From positions 19,491-83,490 of the forward strand of contig JBIIJL010000002.1 of assembly GCA_044233795.1 (NCBI GenBank): a DNA stretch of 64,000 nt, given 5' to 3'. Source of the stretch: JBIIJL01 sp044233795 (GTDB lineage Bacteria; Pseudomonadota; Gammaproteobacteria; Legionellales; Legionellaceae). Below, one piece after another: positions 19,731 to 28,744 of this stretch; position 1 is the first letter of the stretch, and every line of letters starts with the position of its first letter. The notes under the pieces are model-generated. The model was not told where the DNA came from, did no database searches, and worked only from the letters and a program-made list of their open reading frames with translations. Both the position numbers and the translations under genes were made by a program.

Positions 19731-20406
19731 TTCTTTTCTTATCACACTCGAAGATATTGTCAAAAAATATCATTTGGGTAGTATCGAAAGCATCGTATTA
19801 AAAAAAATTTCATTATCAGTGGTGACCGGTGATTGGCTTGCGATTGTGGGTGCTTCTGGATCAGGTAAATCCACATTAATGAATATTATTGGGCTTTTAG
19901 ATACCCCAGATCAGGGTGTATATCTTCTAGAAGGTGAAGATGTTCGTGGGTTGTCTGAAGATGAACGCGCTTCGTTACGTAATCTTAAAATAGGTTTTGT
20001 GTTTCAGCAGTTTAATTTGTTACCCCGTTTCACGGCTGAGCAAAACGTTGCCTTACCGTTAACGTATCGAGATCAGTCACCTGAGCTGATTAAACAACGG
20101 GTGCATGATGTGTTGGGTAGGGTAGGAATGCGCTCATTTAAGGAGCATCGACCCACCCAACTCTCGGGTGGTCAACAACAACGTGTGGCCATTGCGCGCG
20201 CTTTGATTGGAGAGCCTGAAATGCTTTTGGCCGATGAACCAACGGGGGCTTTAGACTCTGCCACAGGCCATGACATCATGACATTATTTCGGGAGCTTCA
20301 TGATGATGGTCGCACCATTATCATGGTGACGCATGATGAGCAGGTTGCAAATGTGTGTGCGCGGCGCATTACGTTGGCGGATGGCAAAATCGTGGCAATG
20401 TCGTAG
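19723..20406 (+). CDS. MacB/LolD-type ABC transporter ATP-binding protein
   Basis: Nucleotide-binding subunit of the export system. 227 residues from ATG 19723, which overlaps the adaptor stop; a longer frame from 19687 is not used. Walker A GASGSGKST, Q-loop FVFQQFNLLPRF, signature LSGGQQQRVAIARAL, Walker B LLADEPTGALDS and switch His (MVTHDE) are all intact. MacB of E. coli carries ATPase and permease in one chain; here they are separate genes, as in YknYZ or LolCD systems. Substrate unknown. Confidence 0.92.
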   Translation: MTSSFLITLEDIVKKYHLGSIESIVLKKISLSVVTGDWLAIVGASGSGKSTLMNIIGLLDTPDQGVYLLEGEDVRGLSEDERASLRNLKIGFVFQQFNLLPRFTAEQNVALPLTYRDQSPELIKQRVHDVLGRVGMRSFKEHRPTQLSGGQQQRVAIARALIGEPEMLLADEPTGALDSATGHDIMTLFRELHDDGRTIIMVTHDEQVANVCARRITLADGKIVAMS

Positions 20407-20419
20407 TGGGGCTCGCGAA

Positions 20420-21613
20420 ATGATGCTATATAACCAATGTAGCCAAGCGTTGGTAAATATCATGGCGGCAAAATTGCGCTCATTTCTTGCAGTCCTTGGA
20501 ATCTTGGTTGGGACGGCTGCGGTGGTTGCTTTAATCAGTTGTGGACAACTAGCGACAGAGAAAGCGATGGCGGAATTTAAAGCACTTGGAACGGATTTAC
20601 TGGCCGTTTCGGTGTTTCAAAAAGTCCCGCCTGGAAAAGGAGTGCGTTCGTTGGAGCTCCCGTTACATTTTTGGCGGCAATTGCCGGAATTTGTTCCAGC
20701 AGTCGTCAAGGTTGCGCCCTATAGCAACGCCTATCAACCGATGAGTTTTCAAGGACATGTTTTGACCGGTGCTGTGATTGGCGCAGATGAGTCTTTAGCT
20801 AAAATTATCCATATCGATATGCTCAAAGGACACTTTGTTTCCTTTGTTGAATCATTTGAGCATTTTTGTGTGATTGGAGATACATTAGCCAAAGAAATTA
20901 GCGCTCTTACGTTTGAAGGACCTCTTGGCCGACAGCTAAGAATTGGAAACAATATCTATACGATCATCGGGGTCGCTAAACCATGGAAAGAAAACTCTTT
21001 TTTTAACGAAGATATTAATCACGCAGCAATTATTCCACTCGGTGGTATGGCCTTGGTGAGTAAAGATGCCAAAATTAACAATGCGATATTTTTGTTAAAG
21101 TCTGATATTAACATTGATAAAGTGGTAGAAGAGATCAAGCAGCAAATCAATAAAGAAGAGCCGCAATTAAGTGTGTTTGTCAGAAGTGCTAAACAAATCA
21201 TTGCCAGCATGGAAAGTCAGGGCAGAATTTTTACATTACTGCTTGCCGTGATTGGTGGTATTTCACTCTTGGTGGGCGGTATTGGGGTAATGAATGTGAT
21301 GTTGGTCTCGGTTAGTGAGCGGAAAAAGGAGATTGGTATTCGCAAAGCTGTGGGTGCAAAAAATCGCGAGATTCAGCAATTATTTTTAGTAGAATCAGTG
21401 ATGCTTTCTTTGTTTGGTGGATTCTTCGGGGTAGTGCTCGGGTTTATCTTGACGCGGATCGTTGCATATTTTAGCCAATGGCCTTTTACAATACATCTCT
21501 TGCCGCCTATTGCAGGGTTCGCAGTTTCGGTGTTTACAGGAATATTCTTTGGATTTTATCCAGCAAAGCGCGCAGCAAGGCTTGAGCCTATCGTGTCATT
21601 ACGCAGTGAATGA
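20420..21613 (+). CDS. MacB/FtsX-type ABC transporter permease
   Basis: Inner-membrane subunit of the export system. 397 residues from ATG 20420, 13 bases after the ATPase stop. Topology is one N-terminal helix (about 20-40), a large periplasmic MacB_PCD domain, then three C-terminal helices (FTLLLAVIGGISLLVGGIGVM and two more) with the conserved cytoplasmic ERKKEIGIRKAVGAKNREI coupling motif. Mechanotransmission-type exporters of this class move peptides, siderophores, antibiotics or lipids in the periplasm; which one cannot be read here. It ends the four-gene operon. Confidence 0.92.
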   Translation: MMLYNQCSQALVNIMAAKLRSFLAVLGILVGTAAVVALISCGQLATEKAMAEFKALGTDLLAVSVFQKVPPGKGVRSLELPLHFWRQLPEFVPAVVKVAPYSNAYQPMSFQGHVLTGAVIGADESLAKIIHIDMLKGHFVSFVESFEHFCVIGDTLAKEISALTFEGPLGRQLRIGNNIYTIIGVAKPWKENSFFNEDINHAAIIPLGGMALVSKDAKINNAIFLLKSDINIDKVVEEIKQQINKEEPQLSVFVRSAKQIIASMESQGRIFTLLLAVIGGISLLVGGIGVMNVMLVSVSERKKEIGIRKAVGAKNREIQQLFLVESVMLSLFGGFFGVVLGFILTRIVAYFSQWPFTIHLLPPIAGFAVSVFTGIFFGFYPAKRAARLEPIVSLRSE

Positions 21614-21630
21614 ATGCCCGCGAAAACACA

Positions 21631-21981
21631 TTAATACAATTTACGACTTGATAGCAATTTTGATTCCAGATTGGGAGCTGGTAGGTCTTTGACGATTTGA
21701 GTTAATGCATCCTTCATTTCTAAATAGAGGTCCATGGCCTTTTTTAAATTAACAGCTAAAACCAATGTGGGTATTTCTGACTCAACTTCGGCGAAGCTTC
21801 GAACCAACAACAAACCCGCTTTTTTGGTTAAGTCTTCAGCTCGCTCTTCCATAGCTTTTAACTGCAGCAATTGAGTATAGGAGCTATTCCAATTAGGGGC
21901 GTGTTCGGTGCTTTCTAAGTTAGGTGAATGCAGGGTAGCGATCTCCCTATACTTGGCAATTATCGGTACAATACGGTTCAT
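21631..21981 (-). CDS. Small hypothetical helical protein
   Basis: 116 residues, not recognised. Predicted mostly helical, with long amphipathic stretches (about 38-60 and 75-105) and no signal or membrane segment. GGATG lies a few bases upstream of the ATG, so translation is plausible. It converges on the macB-like operon, 17 bases apart, and its upstream side carries a copy of the dispersed repeat. It lies downstream of the cyclase-like gene on the same strand, but the repeat between them makes co-transcription doubtful. Confidence 0.6.
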   Translation of the reverse strand: MNRIVPIIAKYREIATLHSPNLESTEHAPNWNSSYTQLLQLKAMEERAEDLTKKAGLLLVRSFAEVESEIPTLVLAVNLKKAMDLYLEMKDALTQIVKDLPAPNLESKLLSSRKLY

Positions 21982-22029
21982 TGAAACATCCTTAATTTGT
22001 GTGTTTTTCGATCTAATATATACCGTGGC

Positions 22030-22123
22030 CTGTTGACAATTCGTTTTGAAAAATGCTCTAAAGTGCCCGCGTACCCTGGCTTGTCCGCGTCACGTAAGCG
22101 TTGTAGATCAACGGTCAACACGC
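22030..22123. repeat. Dispersed repeat family (copy 3), supplying the stop codon of the upstream gene
   Basis: About 94 bp, left end CTGTTGACAATTCGTTTTG, then AATGCTCTAAAGTGCCC, GGCTTGTCCGCG, AAGCGTTGTAGATCAA and right end GGTCAACACGC. It aligns with the copies at 48204-48317, 52771-52905 (reversed) and 32593-32659. The right end overlaps the 3' end of the minus-strand gene at 22115: the final codons Ala-Cys-stop (GCG TGT TGA) are the repeat's terminal sequence. Confidence 0.8.
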
Positions 22124-24139
22124 TTTACTCTCAGGTCCTTTTGGCGCCACTTCTAACGCATCAGAACTATCTTTAATTGAGCTTTTCATATCCGCTACCT
22201 GAGACTTCATTTCTGATTGCGTCCTCTTTCTTGTCTCTATTTCCTGTCCACTCTTGTATTCGTCATATTTAACTTTTGTTTTTTCAGGAATGCTTTGTCC
22301 CAATTGAATTTGCCTCTCTATCACTTTGCCCCAACCAATGTCCATGTCTGCACCATGACTAACATCAATCGTATTTTTTTCAAGAAAATCACCGGTTAAC
22401 AACACTTCTATGAGTTGTTCTTGATGAGCGCCATACAAAATTCCCCCATCTTCACCAATAAGTAGCCAAGCTCCCTCAAGATTGCTGCCATAGGGATTTC
22501 TCATGTCAAACCCATGTTGATAGAGTTCATGAATATTCACATCATGTTGCACGTGAGGTAGAGTGTATTCTTGAAGGCCTTGATTATGCGCCAATTCGAA
22601 ATGTTTGCCAATGTGCTCAACAAGCCGTTCAGTAATGGTAGAATTAGCGCGGGAGCCAGCATGAGCTAACTCTTCATTTAATACCGCCTCAATTCGACTT
22701 TTAACTTCACCTGCAGGTGGTGGATCATTGAGTAGTCTGTCGAGGGTATTTTGCATTGCATCTTGATTGAATTTTTCTCCATAATGTTCATTTGCTTTAT
22801 CTCGGTATGAACTGTTAAGAACTTGCTGGAAAACAAATTCGTGTGGGGTTATGCAGCCAGCTCTTGCTAAGGCAAAATCGCTCACTATATTGGTAATGCT
22901 TGAGATTGATAAAGCCTTTTTTTGAAATGCGGAAAGGGGTTGTCCTTTCTCTTGAGCTTCTATTGCAGTTTGCTTTATCTGCATTAGATAATGATCCGCT
23001 CTATCCAATAGCAATTGTTGGTTATCTAAACCCTCCAGGCCAGGCGCAAATGTATTGATAACCTGTGAAAACTCGTGCGGCAAATCAGGGGGGTGCCCAA
23101 GCGCCAAACCGTCCCAATCACCTGCTACTATGCTACCAGCCGTATTATATACATCTAAAATCACTTGATTGGCTTCATTACCAGGGAGTGTTGTTTTTAA
23201 TTTATCTAGAATTTTTGGCAGTGTAGTACAATCCTCAATAAGCGCAAAATATGGATGCCCTACTCCCATTGCTTCTTTGAATTCTTCTGCGCTTCTTGGC
23301 CTATTAGCAAAAACGTTTGCAGGTTTTACCGATAAATGCTCGGGTGTTTCGATTTTATCTTCTGTATAACCGACCATGAAGGTATGGTTAAATACACGCT
23401 CATAGACACCATCAGGGATAGCCGCAAGCTCAAGGGGTTTTGTAATAATTTGTTTTACAGGATCCCAATTGGGGTTGAGTTCAGGTTTATCCCACTCTCT
23501 AGAGTAGACTATAGGTATATCTGTTCCTTCAGCAATATTAACCACAAATTGCCCGTGAAACAGTTCTGTTTTAGGACCATGTCCCTCTTTGTATCCTAAC
23601 CTTAATAAGCTTGATCCAATATCATAGCCTAATACCTCTAAATCACCTTCAGGACCCACTTCGCGAAGAATGTCGATCATGTTGATGTCTAGTTGCATAA
23701 CATGTTGGAAATCAGGATCAGTTGGTTGTAGTGCCAAGTGATTGGCATCTTTTGCGTTGTGCGGCTTAGGATCTCCTGATGCCTCAAGACGTGCAAAACG
23801 CTCTTCTTGTGATAAAGCACCTTTAAAAAAGCCTTGCTTGCTTGTTTTTGTCAAATTAACACCGCTTTTTGGGCTGCGGGATTTATTGTACTGGGGTGGA
23901 TCACCTGCTCTCAAGATGATGGAGCTTTTGAGGGCGCTAGCCTGCATAATATTCGCTGCAGCAAATTCTGATTGAATACCAGCCTTTGCCATGGCATCTC
24001 TACCCGATAATACGCCTACCACTTTAGGATTATCCATAACTTGCATAGCAAATGGCACGGGTTGACGGTCCTCAACTCTAAGTGTTGCGGTGCTAGCAAC
24101 GGTCATAGGGCTCAGTGTAGACGTATCCTTGGTTGGCAT
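22115..24139 (-). CDS. Probable CyaA/edema factor/ExoY-family nucleotidyl cyclase, toxin-like
   Basis: 674 residues, no signal peptide. Read against the class II adenylyl cyclase toxins, the catalytic positions line up in order. Arg77 is in SSIILR. Lys91 and Lys98 are seven apart, as are K58/K65 of CyaA and K81/K88 of ExoY. Asp341-Trp-Asp343 in AGDWDGLALGHP matches CyaA D188/D190. The segment ITPHEFVFQQVLN (430-442) resembles CyaA VITDFELEVRNALN. His542 and Asn548 in QHGFDMRNP are six apart, like H298/N304. The His between the two lysines of CyaA is Leu96 here; ExoY also lacks it. Spacing between blocks is longer than in CyaA, implying insertions. Such enzymes make cAMP or other cyclic nucleotides inside host cells after activation by a host protein. 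A secreted repeat protein lies 44 bp upstream. The family call is by pattern, not search. Confidence 0.7.
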   Translation of the reverse strand: MPTKDTSTLSPMTVASTATLRVEDRQPVPFAMQVMDNPKVVGVLSGRDAMAKAGIQSEFAAANIMQASALKSSIILRAGDPPQYNKSRSPKSGVNLTKTSKQGFFKGALSQEERFARLEASGDPKPHNAKDANHLALQPTDPDFQHVMQLDINMIDILREVGPEGDLEVLGYDIGSSLLRLGYKEGHGPKTELFHGQFVVNIAEGTDIPIVYSREWDKPELNPNWDPVKQIITKPLELAAIPDGVYERVFNHTFMVGYTEDKIETPEHLSVKPANVFANRPRSAEEFKEAMGVGHPYFALIEDCTTLPKILDKLKTTLPGNEANQVILDVYNTAGSIVAGDWDGLALGHPPDLPHEFSQVINTFAPGLEGLDNQQLLLDRADHYLMQIKQTAIEAQEKGQPLSAFQKKALSISSITNIVSDFALARAGCITPHEFVFQQVLNSSYRDKANEHYGEKFNQDAMQNTLDRLLNDPPPAGEVKSRIEAVLNEELAHAGSRANSTITERLVEHIGKHFELAHNQGLQEYTLPHVQHDVNIHELYQHGFDMRNPYGSNLEGAWLLIGEDGGILYGAHQEQLIEVLLTGDFLEKNTIDVSHGADMDIGWGKVIERQIQLGQSIPEKTKVKYDEYKSGQEIETRKRTQSEMKSQVADMKSSIKDSSDALEVAPKGPESKAC

Positions 24140-24183
24140 GATTCACTCTTCAATGACTTCCGTATATGTAATACTATAGCAAA

Positions 24184-24756
24184 TTATCGAGATATTAACA
24201 TTGGAAGTTCTCTAGAAGGGTGGATATTTAATGAACTCTTTTTCCAGAGGATTGTTTGAGTAATATCATCTAGTGATCCAATCTTTGTGTAAAGAGAAGC
24301 GAAATTTTCTGATTCATGAACCTCAATATTTAAATGATCTTTTAAGGAAATAGACGGGAAGACTCCTCTGTCATACTTGTAAGATTTACTCCACATGATG
24401 TTTTTTTCCTGGGGATCGATAATGCCAACACGGTACCATAGAGTGTTATAGTGCTCTGAGTTATGCACCTCAACCACAGTTGTTCCGCGGATTGCAACAG
24501 CAGCGTCTAGCCCTTTATCATATAGATGGCTCTGTCCCCACTCAACTTTGTTTTCTTTGATGGCGCCTACTTTATACCACAAACGATTGAAATATCTTGA
24601 ACTATGAACTTCAACCACTGTGTTATTCATTTGTGCGATAGAAGGTTTGACGCCAGAGGAATATTTATTTGCAGATATTTTGGTTGCATAGGCATGACAT
24701 GTATTGATAAAAAAACAAAAAAATAACAAAGAACTAATTAGCGATTTAACGCGCAT
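24184..24756 (-). CDS. Secreted protein made of three ~47-residue repeats
   Basis: 190 residues from ATG 24756; an in-frame GTG at 24765 sits on the ribosome site AAAGG and is less likely. Signal peptide at about 1-23 (hydrophobic FFCFFINTCHA). The mature protein is three repeats with the pattern VVEVHxSxxxxxLWYxVGxxxxxxxxWxxSxxYDxG, at roughly 46-92, 93-140 and 141-180, the last degenerate. The Trp-, His- and Tyr-rich repeat suggests beta-structure of lectin or propeller type, but no function is assigned. It is on the same strand as, and 44 bp upstream of, the cyclase-like gene, so the two may form one transcript. Confidence 0.75.
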   Translation of the reverse strand: MRVKSLISSLLFFCFFINTCHAYATKISANKYSSGVKPSIAQMNNTVVEVHSSRYFNRLWYKVGAIKENKVEWGQSHLYDKGLDAAVAIRGTTVVEVHNSEHYNTLWYRVGIIDPQEKNIMWSKSYKYDRGVFPSISLKDHLNIEVHESENFASLYTKIGSLDDITQTILWKKSSLNIHPSRELPMLISR

Positions 24757-24932
24757 TATTATCACGCCTTTAAAGGGTTTTTAAATACGGCAGGATTTGA
24801 AAAGGGAGTTGTCAAATCAAGGTTGAGCTACTTCAGCTTAAGACAAAATGGGTATGATTTGTATAAAAATATCATGATTACAAATGTACATATTGCTATG
24901 TGCTTTGTTGCGCAATTTAATCATTTGGTGCT

Positions 24933-27623
24933 CTAGTGTGCCTCATCCCAATTCCTCCCAATACCGATAGAAACCACTAAAGGGACTGATAAAACCACCG
25001 CTTTTTCCATCACTTGGCGAACGATTTCTTCGGCCATAGTCACCCTATCTTCAGGTACTTCAAAGACTAATTCATCATGAACTTGCATAATAAGCTTAAG
25101 GTCATTATTCGGTTTTGAACTTTGCCAAGTCGCAAAAGCAATCATGGCTTTTTTGATGATATCTGCAGCGGTGCCTTGCATGGGGGCATTGATGGCGGTG
25201 CGTTCGGAGGCCTTTTGACGCATGATATTCCTAGCGTTAATTTCAGGTAAATTAAGACGGCGGCCGAAAAGTGTTTCAATGTAGCCTTGGGTGTGCGCAA
25301 GTTTTCGAGTTCTATCCATGTATTCTAATACACCCGGATAGCGTTGAAAGTAGCAATCAATGTAGTGCTGGGCATCCTGCCGTTCAACGCCGAGTTGACG
25401 TGCTAACCCAAAGGCTGACATGCCATAAATCAAACCAAAGTTAACTGCTTTGGCGCGGCGCCTTTGTTCGCTTGTAATATCTTCGATGGGCGTATCGAAA
25501 ATTTCACTTGCCGTTGCGCTATGAATATCCCAACCATTAGCAAAGGCATTTAATAAATTAGGATCCGCGGACAAATGCGCCATAATGCGCAATTCAATCT
25601 GAGAGTAGTCAGCTGCAAGCAATACATGATGAGCTGGGGCAATAAATGCTGTACGGATGAGGCGGCCCTCTTCACTGCGGATAGGGATATTTTGTAAATT
25701 GGGTTCGCTAGAGGATAAACGCCCGGTTGCAGTAACTGCTTGATTGTATGAGGTATGCACGCGATGAGTGTTTGGGTTTATACGTTTTGGTAATGTGTCA
25801 ATATAGGTAGATACCAATTTAGTTAAACTTCGATACTCAAGAATGACTGCAGGAAGTCGATAATCAAAGGCCAATTCTTGTAATACTGCTTCAGCAGTAG
25901 AAGGTTGGCCAGTCGGTGTTTTAGCAAGAATCGGTAATTGTAGATCATCAAATAAGATCTCTTGCAACTGCTTGGGCGAATTTAAATTAAATGGCTTGTG
26001 TGCAAGTGTTAGGGCTTCTTCTTCTAGGGCTTGGATTCTTGCTTTTAAGCGCTCACCATGAGCGATGAGTGTTTGGGCATCAATAAGAACACCCTGTCGT
26101 TCCATGTCAGCAAGGACGCTTAATAGCGGTATTTCGATATCATTAAGAACGCGCTTAAGTTCATCATTCATCATTGGGTAGAGGGTTTGATGGAGTCTTA
26201 AGGTTATTTCAGCATCTTCAGCGGCATAAGGAGCCGCTTTGCTTATAGGAACTTCATCAAAACGAAGTTGCTTGGCGCCTGTTCCAGCAACGTCTTCAAA
26301 GTGAATGGTTTTATGTCCTAAGTATTTTAGCGCAAGGGTGTCCATATCATGGCGGCCTGCTTGGCTATCTAACAGATAAGATTCAAGCATCGTGTCAAAC
26401 TGAACCCCTTTTAAATGGATTCCATGATTTTTAAAGACGTTCAGGTCATATTTTAAATTTTGACCGACTTTGCCGATGTGAGGATTTTCGAGGATAGGTT
26501 TAAGAGCTGATAAAACAAATTCACGATTAAGTTGAGGGCTATTTTCAAGATGAGCGAGTGGAATGTAAGCTGGATACTCCGGCTCAATAGCGAGGGCTAT
26601 ACCAACAATTTGGGCATTCATCACATCAAGACTTGTTGTTTCAGTATCAATGCAAAATAAAGGTGCTGTGCTGAGTTTATCTAACCAATAGTACAGTGTT
26701 TTTTTATCAGTAATGATTTCACCACACGATGTTTTTTCAGATGTAGAGAGATTGTTTTCACTGCTCTTTTTGGATGCGGTTAATAGCTCATTGAGCCAAG
26801 TTTTGAACTCAAGATTACGTGTGAGCTCAATGAGTGCTTCGCGGTCAAGAGGTTGCAAATAAAGCTCTTCAAGGGCAAGCGGTAAGGATACATCCGTTTT
26901 GATGGTCACAAGTGTTTTAGATAGTGAAAGATGAGGTAAGGCCCTCCGCAATTCCTCACCGACTTTACCCCCGATAAGGTCTATGTTAGCTATGAGCTGG
27001 TCAAGCGTCTGATATTCGCTGAGCCATTTCACAGCAGTTTTGGGGCCACATTTATGAACGCCAGGAATGTTGTCTGATGTATCACCAACCAAGGTGAGAT
27101 AATCAATGATCTGTGCCGGCATGACGCCAAACTTTGCTTTGACCCCAGAAATATCTAACATTTGATTTGTCATCGTGTTAATGAGAGAGACATGCTCATT
27201 AACCAATTGCGCCATGTCTTTATCACCTGTCGAGATGACTACTTTTTGTGCTTTAAGACTTGCCATATGAGCTAATGTACCAATGACATCATCAGCCTCT
27301 ACTCCCTCAATAATCATTAGGGGTAAACCCATAGCTTTTAGTAGCGCTACCAATGGGTCAAATTGGCATTTAAGATCTTCAGGGGTTTCTTTTCTGGTGG
27401 CCTTGTATTTAGGGTATAGATCATCGCGAAAGGTTTTGCCTTTAGCGTCAAAGACCACAGCAATGTGGTTTGGTTGATAATCCTTAAGAAGGCGCTTTAT
27501 CATGTTGGCAACCCCATAAATTGCGCCAGTAGGTTGTCCTTTGGAATTCGTCAGTGGGGGTAGAGCATGATAAGCGCGATAAAAATAAGAAGAGCCATCG
27601 ACTAAAATCAAGGGCCTAGTCAT
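24933..27623 (-). CDS. polA: DNA polymerase I
   Basis: Repair and Okazaki-fragment polymerase. 896 residues with all three domains: 5'-3' flap nuclease (LILVDGSSYFYRAYHALPP at the N terminus, GVEADDVIGTLA), 3'-5' proofreading domain with intact acidic pair (FCIDTETTSLD), and the polymerase with motif A DYSQIELRIMAH, motif B RRRAKAVNFGLIYGMSAFGL and motif C MQVHDELVFEVP. It begins two bases after lpxD, an unusual pairing that suggests a shared transcript. Confidence 0.97.
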   Translation of the reverse strand: MTRPLILVDGSSYFYRAYHALPPLTNSKGQPTGAIYGVANMIKRLLKDYQPNHIAVVFDAKGKTFRDDLYPKYKATRKETPEDLKCQFDPLVALLKAMGLPLMIIEGVEADDVIGTLAHMASLKAQKVVISTGDKDMAQLVNEHVSLINTMTNQMLDISGVKAKFGVMPAQIIDYLTLVGDTSDNIPGVHKCGPKTAVKWLSEYQTLDQLIANIDLIGGKVGEELRRALPHLSLSKTLVTIKTDVSLPLALEELYLQPLDREALIELTRNLEFKTWLNELLTASKKSSENNLSTSEKTSCGEIITDKKTLYYWLDKLSTAPLFCIDTETTSLDVMNAQIVGIALAIEPEYPAYIPLAHLENSPQLNREFVLSALKPILENPHIGKVGQNLKYDLNVFKNHGIHLKGVQFDTMLESYLLDSQAGRHDMDTLALKYLGHKTIHFEDVAGTGAKQLRFDEVPISKAAPYAAEDAEITLRLHQTLYPMMNDELKRVLNDIEIPLLSVLADMERQGVLIDAQTLIAHGERLKARIQALEEEALTLAHKPFNLNSPKQLQEILFDDLQLPILAKTPTGQPSTAEAVLQELAFDYRLPAVILEYRSLTKLVSTYIDTLPKRINPNTHRVHTSYNQAVTATGRLSSSEPNLQNIPIRSEEGRLIRTAFIAPAHHVLLAADYSQIELRIMAHLSADPNLLNAFANGWDIHSATASEIFDTPIEDITSEQRRRAKAVNFGLIYGMSAFGLARQLGVERQDAQHYIDCYFQRYPGVLEYMDRTRKLAHTQGYIETLFGRRLNLPEINARNIMRQKASERTAINAPMQGTAADIIKKAMIAFATWQSSKPNNDLKLIMQVHDELVFEVPEDRVTMAEEIVRQVMEKAVVLSVPLVVSIGIGRNWDEAH

Positions 27624-27625
27624 AT

Positions 27626-28681
27626 TTAAACGTTCTCTTTATCGATAAGTTCTAATCGTTGCGCCATGAGGGCAACTTTTTCACTCAATGCTTTAAGGTT
27701 TTTACGCATGAGTGGAATACGCGTAGTGGCAAGTTCTTGCTCTATCGCCTTGTCTCTTGGTCTTGCAGGACTTCCTAAATACACATTGCCTTGTTTTAAG
27801 TGTTTTCTGGGTGGAACACCAGTTCGTGCACCAAGGATAACTCCATCATCGATACGTACATGATCGCTGACCCCAACATTAGCGGCAAAGACGACGTGAT
27901 TGCCGCTCGTGCTGCTTCCTGCAATACCTGTAAAGGCACAAAGGATATTGTGTTTTCCGAGCTTCACAGAGTGCGCAATTTGTACCAAATTGTCAATTTT
28001 AGTTCCCTCGCCGATAACTGTGGTGCCAAGCGTTGCCCTATCTATCACTGAGTTTGCACCAATTTCAACATCGTCTTCAATGAGAACTGATCCTACGTGG
28101 GGCACTTTTAAATGTTGGCCTGCTTCTAATGTATAGCCAAACCCATCAGATCCAATGACAGTTGAAGCATGGATGGAGACACGTGCACCAATTTTACAAT
28201 GGTCGTAGATAGTCACGTGCGGGTGAAGGATTGTATTAGGCCCTAATGTGACATTGTGACCAATGTAGGTGTGGCTTTTAATGATACAATGATCTCCAAT
28301 CACACTGCCAGATTCAACAACGACGAAAGGTCCAATGGAGATGTCAATGCCTAAAGTGACATCTTCAGCAATAACAGCATTGGGATGTACACCTGGTGTG
28401 GGTTTTCGTTCTGGGTAAAAATGATTGAGTAGTTTGATAAATGCGACGAAGGGATTTGCCACCTTAATTACGGGCTTACAGCTACTTTCAACATTGCTTG
28501 AAACCAAAATTGCAGCTGCATCAGAGGCCTCAGCGCGCTTTAAGTTGTCATCTCCATCGGCAAACACCAGCGCATTGGAGATGATGTTATCGATAGGTGA
28601 TAGTGCAGAAATAATAATACGGTTATCACCAACAACACTTCCCTGTACCAGGGTTGCGATTTCATTCAAAGAAGCCTTCAT
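27626..28681 (-). CDS. lpxD: UDP-3-O-(3-hydroxyacyl)glucosamine N-acyltransferase LpxD
   Basis: Third committed step of lipid A synthesis; adds the N-linked hydroxyacyl chain from ACP. ATG 28681 gives 351 residues and has GAAGG just upstream; the frame from 28705 has no ribosome site. The N-terminal uridine-binding domain is followed by left-handed beta-helix hexapeptide repeats (about 100-290), the catalytic His237 in [10 protein letters not shown], and a C-terminal helix. It is separated from lpxA/fabZ/lpxB, with which it usually travels, and sits between a fabF-like gene and polA. Legionellales often carry more than one lpxD. Confidence 0.94.
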   Translation of the reverse strand: MKASLNEIATLVQGSVVGDNRIIISALSPIDNIISNALVFADGDDNLKRAEASDAAAILVSSNVESSCKPVIKVANPFVAFIKLLNHFYPERKPTPGVHPNAVIAEDVTLGIDISIGPFVVVESGSVIGDHCIIKSHTYIGHNVTLGPNTILHPHVTIYDHCKIGARVSIHASTVIGSDGFGYTLEAGQHLKVPHVGSVLIEDDVEIGANSVIDRATLGTTVIGEGTKIDNLVQIAHSVKLGKHNILCAFTGIAGSSTSGNHVVFAANVGVSDHVRIDDGVILGARTGVPPRKHLKQGNVYLGSPARPRDKAIEQELATTRIPLMRKNLKALSEKVALMAQRLELIDKENV

Positions 28682-28744
28682 GTAATGACCTTCATTAGGT
28701 TGCAAAAATCGGCAATTATAGCGTTATACTGTCTAAGATGCGAG

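Noticed and set aside
23560..23610. Alternative reading of the cyclase lysines in GYKEGHGPK (residues 182-190)
   Set aside because: Spacing to a second Lys does not match CyaA or ExoY, while Lys91/Lys98 has the exact seven-residue spacing after an IILR strand.
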